Program-made: the position numbers and the translations under genes | The notes under the pieces: generated by a model | The model's database searches: none | The model's input: the letters and a program-made list of their open reading frames with translations, nothing else | What the model was told of the DNA's origin: nothing | Source: Homalodisca vitripennis | Taxonomy: Eukaryota > Arthropoda > Insecta > Hemiptera > Cicadellidae | Length of the DNA stretch: 64,000 nucleotides | Assembly (NCBI RefSeq): GCF_021130785.1 | Contig: NC_060213.1 | Span: 135,360,001 to 135,424,000, forward strand | Direction of reading: 5' to 3' | Shown here: positions 45,431-58,307 of the stretch, piece after piece | Layout of the letters: every line of letters starts with the position of its first letter | How positions within the stretch are numbered: the stretch's first letter is position 1

Positions 45431-47346
45431 TTTTAATTAATGCAACTATTAAAGCACTAGGAAGAATGTCAGAAGAGAACAATTTTTTCATAACCAACAA
45501 AGGCGTATTGAGAGCTCAGTGGATAAATAGGTTAATAATAATTTGTAAATCAAATTTCCATGAGTTATACTTCTTGTTATATACAATTACTATCTCAGAG
45601 TCCTTTTACTTCAAGTGGACTATTCAATTTGTTTTTTTTTTTTGTAATTCAAGGAAACAGTAAAATAGGGCAGAGATTTATGAAGTATAGCAGAAAACTA
45701 CGTTTTGTACAAAATTTCCGAACACTTTGAACGACATTTTAAATTATAATATTTTTACTTTGAGATAAAAACATGTACTTAGTCTTCTTGATTTGGAATA
45801 CTTAGCGGTGCAATGAATTTTATTACAAAAAGAGATCCATAGTTATTTTACAGCTGTAAATTATGTCCTTAAATGGCCAGTTAATCTCTTTTGTTAATAT
45901 AATTCTTCAGACTTTTGGGCGATTCATATATTGTAAGAATGCCGTTGTTTTGTTCGTCGTATGCTCGAAAAAAAGAAAACGCCTTGTAGAGACGAAGTTA
46001 GGATTAAATATTCTTTCGGGCACTTAACCTCTAAATAAAAATATAGAAAATAAAATATATCATTCCTAGCACAAAATTGATCTGGCATCTAGAACAATGT
46101 CAAAATTATAAAAATAGTTACATCCAAATTGAATAACTATTGGAATATGTTGATTTCCACCCCAGTCACTCAACAGTATCAGGAGCAATATGACATCATA
46201 ACAATCATAGTTACCTAACAACTTAAATGCTGATAGTTTTAATACATTTTTTGTAAATAATATAGATAATTATATAAACTATGATGTACCACGTAGCTCC
46301 AAAGATTTATTCATTATTTAAGTAAATATGAGAGCATTTGGTAAGTCGGTACACAATTTAAAATAATATGTTCTAAAGTGGAATAAGTTTGTCTGCCGTA
46401 AATGAGTTGAACAATATTAATTGTACTGATATCTTTGATTTGAATTCTGCCACATTAAAACTTAGCTCTAAGTATATTTAAGGTAACGGCATACACATTC
46501 AATGAATCTATTAAGGCAAAGCTAATTCTCTGAAAGATTAAATTGCAGTTAGGTATGTTTTTAAAAAGGCGGTTATGGGCGAGCTTGTAAATTATAAGTC
46601 GATGTTTTTGAGCGGCTTTTTCACAACCAGATTACTTGCTATTTTGAGTTTAAAACCTTATTTTCGTGTAGGAAACTTTCCTTTCCAGCTAAACTTGGTA
46701 TCGTTGATGTTGTTCAGTCGCAAGCTAATGATTGTCTTGATGGCTTAGAGAAAAAAAACGTAATATAGGGTTTAGTGAAAAATTTGTGCAAGTTTTTGGT
46801 CAGTACTAGGGTTTGCAACCGTTAATAATAACATAACTGCAAATATTTAGAATTCGCCTTTTGCTAGATTTAAAAGAAAGTAAAAAGCATGTCTGTAGAG
46901 GTACAAAATACTGTACGACGTGGACTTTGAACCCAAGATTGTCTGTATCACGCGTTATTATGTTAACGACAATAATAATTTACATAGAGTAAACTGTCAA
47001 AGCGATACTTTTATTCCTCTATGATAGAGGATATGCCTCTTATGTGTTTCCAAGTTTCACTACACCAGTGTTGCCAATACGTGTATAAAATTACCCGCAT
47101 GTTCTAATGCAGCTATGGTGTTGATGAAAGGCATAGAGAATAAAAGGAGGTGGAACGAGTGTGTTCATAATGCTGTTAAAATTGTACGGTATCAAGTGTA
47201 GTGACGAATAGTTTGCAATTGACTTCGATTATACTCTATTACTATATGTTTATGCGTGTAATTATCAACTTTAAACACACATTTATACATTTTGATTATT
47301 TTATTAACTAATAATAGCAATACTATTTTAAAATAAAGTGCATATA
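45431..47346. other. Intergenic stretch
   Basis: AT-rich with no gene recognised. The first part may be the remainder of the decayed LINE. A small palindrome lies at 47018-47034 (TCCTCTATGATAGAGGA). Confidence 0.4.
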
Positions 47347-48486
47347 TCTATATATATAAATGCGAATGTTTGTTTGTATGTTCTGTTATAACTCTGGAAC
47401 CAATGCACGAAACATCGTGAAATTTTGTACAGTGATTCTACACGTTCCTGGAAGTAACATAGGCATATATACTAGAGTAAATTTCTTCCAATTTAAATAG
47501 TTTATTTAATTAATTTTTTAATTATAAATCGTTGTTGATGTTAGAGTGTTTTATATTGGATCCGACAGACTGCGCTACGACACATAATACAAAGCGAACT
47601 GATACTTAACAGCTGTTAATACTTTCAGCTGAAGTTCATCAAAGAGGCAGAAACATTTGTTTACATTTAAAATTTAGAAAATTTTTATTGTAAAGTGCTT
47701 GATCAGTAGTGTAATGCAGGTTGCATAGAAGACGTCATTGCCTAATTTTAAATTCAGATTGCACCAATGATCAATAATCTATATATATAAAAATGAATGT
47801 TTGTATGTTTGTCCTTTATGGAATCGTGAACTATTGGACCGATCATGATGAAAATTTGTACGTATATGTATTTTTCCACGGAGAAGGTTTATAAGCTATG
47901 CCCATCCCTTTCCCGATTCAGGATTCCGCCCCACTGGTTACAGAAATACCCATAAGAAATGCATTGCAGCAAACATATGTTAACGTCTTTTCAAATTTTT
48001 AATCAGCTGTTCTTTGTAAACATATATTACACTTATAGTTTTAAAGCATAGAGTAAGCTTAAGAGAAACGACAAATTTTGTTTAAACTGTTTTTGCAATC
48101 ACTGTTAAACATAGACTTTACTATCCAGATAATACAATTCAAATTTGACGTAAAAATTCACCTTTAACTGCAATATTTATTTAATATAAACCATGCTCAT
48201 GCTTGATCAGAAGAGTAATGCAGATATCATAATTACTATCTTACGTTGGCTACAAATATAAAGAATGTTATAAAATCAACCTTAGTTGTTTTTTTTGACA
48301 GAAGTATGGTTCTCAAAACTCCGTGTGTACATATTCTCTCGATCGAGACAACAAAGCAAGCTCAATCGTGGCATCGGAGATATAACTAATTTAATCTAAA
48401 ATTTATTATAGTAAAAAAAAAATTACTAAGTAATATAAGGACTTCGGTTCTTAAGATTTGCGTGCGAAGCCGTGGGTAACAGCTAG
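47347..48486 (+). mobile_element. Helitron-like element(s), first unit of a stack
   Basis: Begins TCTATATATATAAATGCG after A. A second, similar start (TCTATATATATAAAAATGAA) lies at 47778. The first end, GCGAAGCCGTGGGTAACAGCTAG, is at 48486. Internal blocks (GTAGTGTAATGCAGGT and CAGATTGCACCAATGA) match the element at 39.67-41.85 kb, so they are relatives. Two starts before the first end suggest one copy inserted into another. Confidence 0.55.
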
Positions 48487-48698
48487 ATAGAGGCAGGAAT
48501 ATGGTACATACCTTCATAATACGCCCAAGAGGCTCACGATGGAACGACTATCAATTATCTCAGCAATGTTTAGAATGTGATAGAAAAAGAATAAGTGAAT
48601 ATAGTGTACTGTTTTCAACGGGAAATTGCGTGCGAAGCCGCGGGCAACTTTTGCAAAAAATTATTGAAATGCGCAGCAAAGCGCGCCGGGCCCGCTAG
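48487..48698 (+). mobile_element. Helitron-like 3' remnant
   Basis: Contains GCGTGCGAAGCCGCGGGCAA, then a GC-rich hairpin-like segment (CGCGCCGGGCCCG) ending CTAG/T at 48698. Two 3'-end signatures in succession. Confidence 0.5.
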
Positions 48699-48699
48699 T

Positions 48700-49000
48700 A
48701 ATATATAAAAATGAAAGTTTGTGTGTTTGTCCTTTATAGACTCAGAAACTATTGGACCGATCACTATGGAAATGTGTATTTATTTGTATTTTTCTATGTA
48801 GAAGGATTATATGCAATGCCCATTGATGTAACTCACCACCAGGCTGTACTGCAAGATATAAAAGTTATCAAAGTGCCTGCACATTATAAACTGCAATTAC
48901 GACACAGTTACGTATATTAAATAGCCAAACACTATTTGAAGGCAAAGAAATATACGGGCAAAGCTTAAGAGACGCGTGCGAAGCCGCGGGAAACAGCTAG
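48700..49000 (+). mobile_element. Short Helitron-like element
   Basis: About 300 bp starting ATATAAAAATGAAAGTTTG and ending GCGAAGCCGCGGGAAACAGCTAG/T (CTAG at 48997-49000). Its start resembles those at 47.35 and 47.78 kb. Non-coding. Confidence 0.55.
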
Positions 49001-49487
49001 TATTATAATAAATTAAATAGTGGTCAGTCATGTGGATATGTCATTATGAAGTCCTAATGTTTTATAATGTTTACATGGTAAGATATTAGTTAAAGACAAA
49101 CAAAAGATTATACCGCACCAATAAATACTAGTAAAAACACAAAACCCACTATATACTTTGATGGTAACTTTACAAATGTTCTAAATCCGCGTATACACAG
49201 CAGTTTGCAACTAAAAAGTTTACAACTAATAGCTCTGTATTCAACATTTTAGTTTCAGGCCCTTTAGTTTGAAACAAAAACTTACAAAAAAGCTATTTTT
49301 GACATTAAAAGTGATTGAAACTTTTTACTTAGATGGCTAGTGTTATTTATCATGTAGTGAGTGAAGAACGTACTTGCAGCTACTGGCACATGTTTTATTT
49401 TCGCTAACCATAGAGCCCCGGTGAGATATTGGTAAGGTAAGTATGTGGAAAGACATAGTGACAGTGCACTTTTAGTAAATCTCAACA
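49001..49487. other. Intergenic stretch
   Basis: No gene recognised; leads into a minisatellite. Confidence 0.5.
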
Positions 49488-49787
49488 GGAATATTGATCC
49501 ACTCTCAGGGAAATTGAGAACAGATGACAAGGAATATTGATCCACTCTCAGAGAAATTGAGAACAGATGACAAGGAATATTGATCCACTCTCAGGGAAAT
49601 TGAGAACAGATGACAAGGAATATTGATCCACTCTCAGGGAAATTGAGAACAGATGACAAGAAATATAGATCCACTCTCAGGGAAATTGAGAACAGATGAC
49701 AAGGAATATTGATCCACTCTCAGGGAAATTGAGAACAGATGACAAGGAATATTGATCCACTCTCAGGGAAATTGAGAACAGATGACA
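49488..49787. repeat. Minisatellite, 43 bp x 7
   Basis: Seven head-to-tail 43-bp units beginning GGAATATTGATCCACTCTCA and ending GAACAGATGACAA, with only a few substitutions between units. The low divergence implies recent expansion. Confidence 0.95.
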
Positions 49788-52202
49788 CTTTTAAAAACTT
49801 TGAGGATTGCAAGCAGTTATTTTTAACATTTGACATTTCAAGTATGACAAAATATAATTGTTAAGACTGACACAAATTGACGAATAGTCCTTCCTAAGAG
49901 AAAACTCTTAAAAAAGACAAAATAATGGTCTTAACCACAAGTGTGAAAGGCTTTGATATACGTGCTGAAGAATAACATGAGATTAAATAAGTAGGTACTT
50001 GTAAAAAAGGAAGTTTACAACTAAATTGATTTCAATTTTTGGTGTCCATTTGTTTTCCAAAGATTGAATATTTTATCAGCTGTTGATGGGCACACAAATT
50101 CAATTTGCAACTCCAGAATTTTTTTGAAACTAGAAAAGTTTGCAAAAAATTTACAAATCAAATTTTGAAAAATGTTTGTCTTCAAAATGTTACAAATTTT
50201 TCAATTACTTACTTGTGTACGTGTACCTTTAATCAACCTGTTGAATATTTTCTCTTTTACCGTGCATCTATCGTCTAGTCGTCTTTTCCAGTTAGTGACG
50301 TATAAATCTACGTGATGCCGTATTACTGTCTCGTATTATCTTGTTACTTATACAACATATTCTGTTATTATTGTCTTAAGTTCATCAACCATGTATCGAT
50401 AACAAAGAAAACAACTAAAAGATTGAGAACACAGTAATACATACAAATAATTGAGAATCTGTTATCGAAAAAAGGAAATAGGAAGAAAGAAAAGAGAACT
50501 GAGAACTAACTAGTGTTGTGGATAAGCAGTAATAATTGTTAGTGCATGTTATATATTATAAAAACTGATTCTCAGGTTACAGTTCCAAGTTCAATGTTTT
50601 ATGTGTTTCTAGCCTTAGTATAGATTATGGCTTCCTTGTGTTAAAAGCACCGCACCTGGCAACTATTTTTCGAAATTAATTCCAACGAGACTACGATATA
50701 TTTGTTATTTAATTTACATTTTTAGTATATAAGTTATTGTCTTATTCTAACTACGAGTAGTATCGCAATGCTGATTTATCCTTGTAGCTTGTTGGGATAT
50801 GCAACCTTCATGGTAAATCAAATCCAATCACGTTTATTTCCACAAAAAACTGAAATACAGAAGTAAATATTTATATTGAAAAAGAGAACAAATGTAGCAT
50901 TTGGATACCTAATGGTTATAAAAATATTCTAGTAATACAATTCAAAAGAATTAACATTAAATAATTAACGCTAAATAGTATTAAAAAGTCTTATATCACA
51001 AAGAAATAAATTCATATACTGAAATAAAGGGATACAATAAAATATATATATATATATACACACATACCTAGTGAAAACAGCACTTAATTTGCTACATAAT
51101 TTCCGTATAATTTAAAATAATATGGAAAAAGAGCCTACATGGGCCTTAATGGCATGTGCGTAGACTCGAGAATGGAAAAATGTTCCACAATTTTATTCAA
51201 GTTAGGTGGTAATTTAAAATCAGCTGTGAGCATTTTTTGCAGTAGTGGTTGCCCACACTGCTGCATTTCATTTCAACACATTCACATCCACCCTGAAGCC
51301 TATTGTGTTTATTGTGCGTTGTTTACACTTTAGAGTTATGTCCGTTTCCTTTAGGGATGGGGGTGGGTATTTCCGAAGAAACTATTTCAGTAGTTGCACT
51401 TTCTTTCCTCGGGCAAGTGGGGTTGTTTTGTTCCTGATCTCTGTCTTTCATGAAGTGTTCATGCTAGTGCATGAACTACGATTTGTTGAGGAACATATTT
51501 CCATTTATCGACGACTTTCGTGTATGCGTTTAATCTAAACCGGTAAGTAAGTTTATTATAAAAAAAGCTTAGTTTATATTTTAGGTTTTGTTTATTTGTG
51601 TTAGTTTATTTTTATTAATTCAATTAGTATGAACGAAACACGTGGTTAATGATTTTGTTACAGGTTTAGTCTGGTTATAAATTGCTTGGTAGTGAACAGT
51701 AGATCAAGTTAAGTTATTTAGGCAAAGTAAAGGAACTTTTCGAAGATGTTTTATACCGGTATAGGCTTATTTATGCATACTTGAATGAAAGGGAAAACTA
51801 TAAAGACCTAATTTTCAGTTAATTGAAGTGATTGTAAAGTAATTAATAGAGAAGAAAGTGGACCATGCATTTTTCATTTACCCCTTTTTTAGGGATAGGT
51901 CTATACTTAAAAAGTTCCAGGTGACAAGATATTGAGGTTAGTTTTTTTTGTTCATTATGCCTTACCACCACTAACCTAAACAAAAGTAGGATTTGTTTAA
52001 CAGTTGGATAGTAGGTATTTTGTTGGTATCAATTTACAAAATCGTGACCATGGAAAGGTATGTTAATTTTTTTTTCCTGAAAACAATAGTGAAGAAAAAA
52101 TTCGTCGGCAACGAAAATCAAAGGAGTTACAATTTTTTGAAATCCTCTGAAAACTCTGTTTTTGACAGTACCTCTGGCAATTTTACTGAAATGATGACGT
52201 TA
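49788..52202. other. Intergenic stretch
   Basis: No convincing gene. 50820-50880 looks like a reversed LINE 3' end (CACGTTTATTTCCACAAAAA). A (TA)n run lies at 51041-51058. Frames at 51139-51538 and 51993-52271 show no recognisable domain. Confidence 0.4.
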
Positions 52203-52320
52203 ATCCTGTCAACGATGCCTGCCCGCTGCGCAGTGCTGCGCACTGCTTGCTCTTTTAGAAAAAAAAATTAACTCGAGCTTGCAAAAGTCGAATCCCAGAT
52301 CACGTGATGCCCCTGATCCT
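52203..52320. repeat. Hairpin-bearing dispersed repeat, copy 1
   Basis: GATGCCTGCCCGCTGCGCAG, then a GCAGTGC-TGC-GCACTGC hairpin, TTGCTCTTTTAG, an A-rich run, TTAACTCGAG and CACGTGATGCCCCTGATC. The same block occurs twice more at 56107-56225 (inverted) and 56440-56556. Confidence 0.75.
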
Positions 52321-52454
52321 TAACCCTCCAAGTGTTGTTCGACAAAATTTTGTCGGTTATTTTCCATCCTTAATGCAATAATGGCCGAAAGGCATCAATA
52401 TAATACAATGATATACTTTCCCCCCAGTTTATATGCACCTGTGATAATAACACT

Positions 52455-52685
52455 TGGCTATAAATGACCCATGAAAAAAAGTCCATTTTTCATGGTCACG
52501 GTATTGTAAATAAATACCCAAGTTATTTAGGCAAAGTTAATACTTGAATGAAAGGGAAAACTATAAATGCCCAGTTAACCCATGAAAAAAAGTCCATTTT
52601 TCATAGGTCAGTTCCAGGTGACAAGATATTGAGGTTATTGTAAATAAATACCAGTTGGATAGTAGGTATTTTGTTTTCTTACATT
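52455..52685. repeat. Scrambled duplication of 51713-52025
   Basis: Short pieces of the upstream 51713-52025 region reappear in the same order but with the DNA between them missing: TTATTTAGGCAAAGT, CTTGAATGAAAGGGAAAACT, CCAGGTGACAAGATATTGAG and TTGGATAGTAGGTATTTTGT. Two filler blocks each occur twice (CATGAAAAAAAGTCCATTTT; TTGTAAATAAATACC). The junctions are not splice sites. Confidence 0.75.
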
Positions 52686-54211
52686 TTACTAGCTAGTAGT
52701 TTGATAGCAGACGTGAAGCATTAGGCTACTTTGTTAGCCAATTATATGGAAATCATAACTAAAAAATGTTGGGTCCATCAACTAAAGGGAAAGAATGTAA
52801 AACGAATTGAATATGTTTTAATTTTTTTTTCAAAAGTGTACTCAAGGTACAGTGTAGGTAGAGAGAATGAACAATAGCAAAGCGTGTTTGTAAAAACAGT
52901 TTTATGAATATAGGCCGAACTATGTAGTAAATTTGTAAATATAATATTAGTTAACTTACAAGTCTACAAACTTCTTCCAATGTAGGCTAAGGTGTCTTAA
53001 CGTTTTTATCTCTTAAATTTGCCAGAATTTTGTGACACATGTCTATACATACATATTATAATAACTTGAAGACTACTCATGGCATTGTATTGCATTTTTA
53101 GAAACTCATAATAAAACTGCTCTTTATTGTTGTAGGCTAATGTCATTTAATTTGGCATCATTATACAGAATAAGTTAACAAATTCATAAAAATGGTTTAC
53201 ATTAGCTAAATCACTTAAATAGCCTAATTAAAATGAAAATAAAAGCCATGTAACATTATAGGAATTTATTTTAAAATTATAAAATAAACATATCTATTTT
53301 TACACAATAAAAATTATAGGTCTACAGGCAATATATTTATTTATTTTGTAAAATAGCTACAGGGTTACTATCCCAAAACAGCTATATTGACAGTACAAGT
53401 TAATAATAATTTAATTTACAATTTGAAATATAGTAAAGTATGTACATGAAAAGACTCAATTACAAAATCAACACTAGACTGAGTAAAAACTAACTGTTTC
53501 TATTACAGTACGAAAAAATTCAAATATAATTAAATACATAATAATAATTATAACCTAACAGAACTCTGTTAAGTTACTACCTTAAGTTAAAAAAATATTA
53601 GATTATTTACAAATGAATTAAAATATATCCAATTTATTTTTATACATGTTTAACAACCTATACCCTTAAAAAATGAAAAGCTATAAAACTGCACTTATGA
53701 CAGCGTGGTTTAAAAAAAACCAAGGGGGGTCTCAGATTAACTTCTTGAAACATGCAGTAAAACCTTCCCAACTAAAAAAACAATTCACTGAAAATGTTAT
53801 TCATTTCCCTCGAAAACTATAAAATGACGAACATTTTGTCTGAGAACATTACCAAAATTCCATTTTCAGACTGGTCTTATTCAGGTTATCTGCTAATTAA
53901 TCCCTTCCAGCCATAGTGTTCTCTGTGGAGGACAGTTACTTAATAATGTTTTAGGGTTAAACTACCAGCGCATATGCATGTTTTAGGTCATAATGTTCTT
54001 CTGCCGAAACGATAAGTAAAGGTAAAATTGATCCAACAAAAGTGTTTCTCAAATGAGTTTGTTTTTTGTCCACTTTTTAGGGTACCTAGCTAGTCAGGCA
54101 TGGTCACTCTCTTAAGAAGACGATTTAAATGTATATCATATCTAGAAAGTTAAAGAGCAAAGAGTGCTTCTAAATATTGTTTCATTTTAATAAACTTTAC
54201 TTTTAAATTAA
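52686..54211. other. Intergenic stretch
   Basis: AT-rich. 53330-53420 resembles a reversed LINE 3' end (GTAAAATAGCTACAGGG). No gene recognised. Confidence 0.4.
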
Positions 54212-54628
54212 AGGGCTATTTTGGGAATTCAAAGCAGACAGAATAACATCTAGGGCTATTTTGTGAATTCAGAGCAGACAGAATAACATCTAGGGCTATT
54301 TTGGGAATTCAGAGCAGACTGAATAACACCTAGGACTATCTTGTGAATTCAGAGCAGACAGAATAACATCTAGGGCTATTTTGGGAATTCAAAACAGACT
54401 GAATAACACCTAGGACTATCTTGTGAATTCAGAGCAGACAGAATAACATCTAGGGCTATTTTGGGAATTCAGAACAGACTAAATAACACCTAGGGCTATT
54501 TTGGGAAATCAGAACAGACTGAATAACACCTGGGGCTATTTTGTGAATTCAGAGCAAACTAAATAACACCTGGGGCTATTTTGGGAACTCAAATCAGGCT
54601 AAATTTAACATTAGGGCTATTTTATGAA
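54212..54628. repeat. Minisatellite, 40 bp x about 10
   Basis: About ten 40-bp units, each starting (A/G)GGGCTATTTTGGGAATTC or a variant, at 54212, 54252, 54292 and so on. Two variant types (TTTTGGG/TTTTGTG; ACATCT/ACACCT) partly alternate, suggesting a higher-order dimer. The last units are degenerate. Confidence 0.92.
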
Positions 54629-55884
54629 GACTACTGTGTAGGCTATCTGGAAATTAGTGAATCGCAATGAACGTAATAGTGATGGTACAACACCGTGGAG
54701 GTGGCTGTACAAAAAAAAAAAAAAATAGCCGGTGTTGAATTTTTTATGGTACGGTACAATAAAAGTATTTTTTATTTCATTACCCGTATTTTATTTGAAA
54801 TGTAATTCTGTGTAATGGAAGTCATTGAGTTACGAGTCAAATTTGAAAACAAGGTTCTTTTAAGGTTTTAAAACAGCCGTGTCTAGTAAAATATAACTTG
54901 TGATTTGGCAATTGACCAACCACCGTACCAAAGGGCCTGATCTAGTCGAGGGCGTAGGTCGTGTACATTTAAGTATGAGTTTGCTTTCGGTAGGGCAGTT
55001 TGCATTCGGGTAGGAAGGTCTGCACTCGGGTAGCCGAAGTTGGCTCTCTGGTAGGTTGGTTAGTATACCAAGCAGTTCCTAAACCTATAGGTCTGGGTCA
55101 CTGTAACCTATTTCATGATTGGCTGAGCAAAGCCATAGCAAAGCCTATCACTTAAAGACACTGCAAAGTTTAATATATTTCGATTTATACATAAGGTATC
55201 TTAAAAATCGAACTGATCTAAAGTGTTGATATATGCAATTATTGCATTTTCAAAAGTTTGAATATGGTAGTTTGATTTACTTTCATCCGGGAATAATACC
55301 TGAAAAGGTTGGTAAGTCCTGGTAAACTCCTTTATAAGTTCAAAATTATTACTGTTTGTGATGGTAAAACTTTTCTTGTATGTGTAAATTTATTATTTTA
55401 TACCAATAAAATATTTTTATAATCGACAAAACTTAATAATTTCATATTTTTACAACAGCGTTAGACGTATTAAATATTCATAACAATTTACAACATAGTT
55501 CGTTAAAAATATTACAGACACAGTAAGGATAATTGAAAAGTGTTAAAATAAACAGCAACTTTCTAAGAAAAACTTGTAGGGTTACTACAAATTCTATGAA
55601 TAAAACTCTATAAACATTAATAAATATATACTTTTTATGTCAGTTTATGCAAATACACGCACTTACTTTTCTTTTTTTAGGAATAGAAATACATGTAAAT
55701 ATAAGTAAGACCTTGTGTAACGATTTATATATAATTGCATTCAGAATTTAACTAAAACTAAATAATGTATTATATAAATGAATTTATAAAACTAATCTTT
55801 ATGCACAATACAGTAATTACAACCTCAACCTAAAGACTTGACCAGAAGTGATTTACAATAAACAATTTCAAAATAGTATTGATA
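54629..55884. other. Intergenic stretch
   Basis: No gene recognised. Around 54985-55055 a loose repeat of GGTAGG-type units (CGGGTAGGAAGG, CGGGTAGCCG, TGGTAGGTTGG) is visible. Otherwise AT-rich. Confidence 0.45.
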
Positions 55885-56106
55885 TACAGGATGTAAATTA
55901 AGTCCTGATATGCTAGATATATTCCAAACGGATTGCTATATCGGTAATTCTAAGCAATATATGGGTCAACCTCGATTTTTCTCATATTACAATATAATGT
56001 TACAATAGTCAATTAGAAAAGGAAATGACTAGAATTTCTTGCCGGAAAGCAGTTATAGGGAGCAGGCAACCTCCAGACGGTCATATATTGCTTAGAGTTA
56101 CCTATT

Positions 56107-56225
56107 AGTGATCAGGGGCACTGACGTGATCTGGGCTTCAAATTTGGAACTACTCGAGTTAATTTATTTTTCTAAAAGAGCAAGCAGCGCGAAGCGCTGC
56201 GCAGCGGGCAGGCATCGTGCGTGAT
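56107..56225. repeat. Hairpin-bearing dispersed repeat, copy 2 (inverted)
   Basis: Reverse complement of the 52203-52320 type, including GCAGCGC-GAA-GCGCTGC. Confidence 0.8.
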
Positions 56226-56439
56226 CCTTTTTTTTATTAAAAATTTCTGATAAATTGTTATTACATATTACAATATAATGCAGGTAATGTATGTAAAACA
56301 ATTTTAAACACATAATTACATGCTGGAAAGCAAAGTAAACCAATATAATCCGCCCAATACAAAATCTCCGTAAAAATCTGGTAAAGGAATCTGTGTCATT
56401 CCTTTGGCCTGAATCAATTCAGTATATACGAAGATCACG

Positions 56440-56556
56440 CACGATGCTTGCCCGCTGCGCAGCGCTTCGCGCTGCTTGCTCTTCTAGAAAAAAATTAACT
56501 CGAGTAGTTCCAAATTTGAAGCCCAGATCACGTCAGTGCCCCTGATCACTAATAGG
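56440..56556. repeat. Hairpin-bearing dispersed repeat, copy 3
   Basis: Near-perfect inverted partner of 56107-56225. Its hairpin is GCAGCGC-TTC-GCGCTGC, followed by TTGCTCTTCTAGA. Confidence 0.8.
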
Positions 56557-58307
56557 TAATTCTCGCGGTTGCCTGCTCCCTATAACTGCTTTCCAGCAAG
56601 AAATTCTAGTCATTTCCTTTTCTAATTGACTATTGGAACATTATATTGTAATATGAGTTGCCTGCTCCCTATAACTGCTTTCCGGCAAGAAATTCTAGTC
56701 ATTTCCTTTTCTAATTGACTATTGGAACATTATATTGTAATATGGGAAAAATCGAGGTTGACCCATATATTGCTTAGAATTACCGCTATATCAATGTAAA
56801 AACTTAACCATTCATATTAAAATACTTTTATGATCTTTTTGAAGGATTAAAGTATTTCTCTCCCTTTTTCAAAGGGGGATAGAAGTGATAACTTTAAATG
56901 ATCAAACAACCCCTATCTTGTGACATGTCATATTAAAGGTCTATTCAATAGAAACACAATGAAATGAACAAAACATCTATACAACAATCCTAGCAGAAGT
57001 TATAGGTAAATAATCACTTACATTGTAATGCCCTCTAAAAAAAGACACATTTTACCAAAACTATGCACACTAGAAACATTAGATACTACGTAAAGGGATA
57101 ATCTGGGCCTCTCAAAGTCGTACTAAAAGATATCACGCATGCATTATGTTGATATGTGCAAGACATTGGATTGTCCCTACAGATTATTTGTTTGCGTTAT
57201 TTGCCATAACTTTTGCTAGAAACGGCATACAAGTGTTTTCTTAACCCTTTCAGGGCCAGGAGCAAAAATGTGATGTTGCAAAATTTTTTCATATCTTATA
57301 TTTTTTGTGACTAGTCAAAAGTGCCAGGCTAAAATTGGCGATTTTGCAGTCTCTTAGATTAAAATTTATAAGTTTTCATAAAAATTAGAGAATGACCTAA
57401 AAGTTGCACCAAATTACTCCTATAAATATATACTATCAACAAAAAAATATATAGATGTAGTTTGAAGTAATTTAAAATAAAAAAATGTTTTAATAGATTA
57501 CCTACATAAAAAATTTTTATTTTTTAATTTTTTTTTGCAGATAACTAAAAAAGGAAAAATAATTTTACCATGGGAAGCTATTTTATTATATTATACATTT
57601 AGAAAGGAACAACCATGCAAAATTTTGTGTTATTTCTCTCATAAACAAATTTGTTATGACACATTTGGTATAAATACGTATAATTGTACTTTGCAACATT
57701 TTATAAGTGTTAAAGCAACTGACTCTTACATTGCAAGAAACTTAAAATAAATATTCACATTATGGATGTACCGGTAAACAAATGATTGTAGGTTCCATAA
57801 ACAGTTTCAATACAGCTGAAAAAACAGTATGAGAAATATTTACACAATTTTATTTGAAATTTATTTACACTTTCAAATTTATTTACAAAATGTGCTATTT
57901 ACAATTTCACTCCCGATCGCAAATTGTCAGTCATTGTTTATTGTTTATTTTTTTATTTTATTTTACATTTCAACGGACATCTCCATTTTTACAGTTTTGA
58001 ACAATAATTAAACAATGAAAGTAAACAACCACAGTGACAAATAGAGCAATAACGATTAATAAACTATTTAAGTGACGAAACGGATATAAACTATGAATGA
58101 CAATAACGTAATTAATTATTAGTGTACCGTGATTTGAACTATGGAAAACAACGAACAATAACAGCAATAAATTAGCACGAAACAATGAGAATAAAACCAT
58201 GAATAAACAAGAATAGACAAGAATTAACAAGACAATATATAAATAACAGCAATGAGAGACGTACAGGTAAAGTGTAAGAACGAGTGTCTTCCCTCATTGT
58301 GCAACTC

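Larger units (their letters stand above)
55938..56790. repeat. Foldback repeat inside the palindromic element
   Basis: Inverted arms with landmarks GGTAATTCTAAGCAATATAT, GAAAGCAGTTATAGGGAGCA and TAGTGATCAGGGGCACTG on the left, mirrored on the right. The right arm has an extra tandem copy of an about 88-bp segment (56570-56745). The inner arms contain the hairpin-bearing dispersed repeat seen at 52.2 kb. Confidence 0.7.

Noticed and set aside
49282..49545. 87-codon minus-strand frame
   Set aside because: Runs into the 43-bp minisatellite and has no conserved features.
49488..49787. CRISPR-like regular array
   Set aside because: Units are contiguous tandem repeats without unique spacers, in a eukaryotic genome.
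56440..56490. GCAGCGC hairpin followed by TTGCTCTTCTAG, resembling a Helitron 3' terminus
   Set aside because: The sequence after CTAG is conserved in all three copies, so CTAG is not the element boundary; treated as an internal hairpin of an unclassified repeat.
57535..57750. 71-codon plus frame after an acceptor-like string in the piggyBac-like element
   Set aside because: No transposase motif and very AT-rich; not called as a gene.
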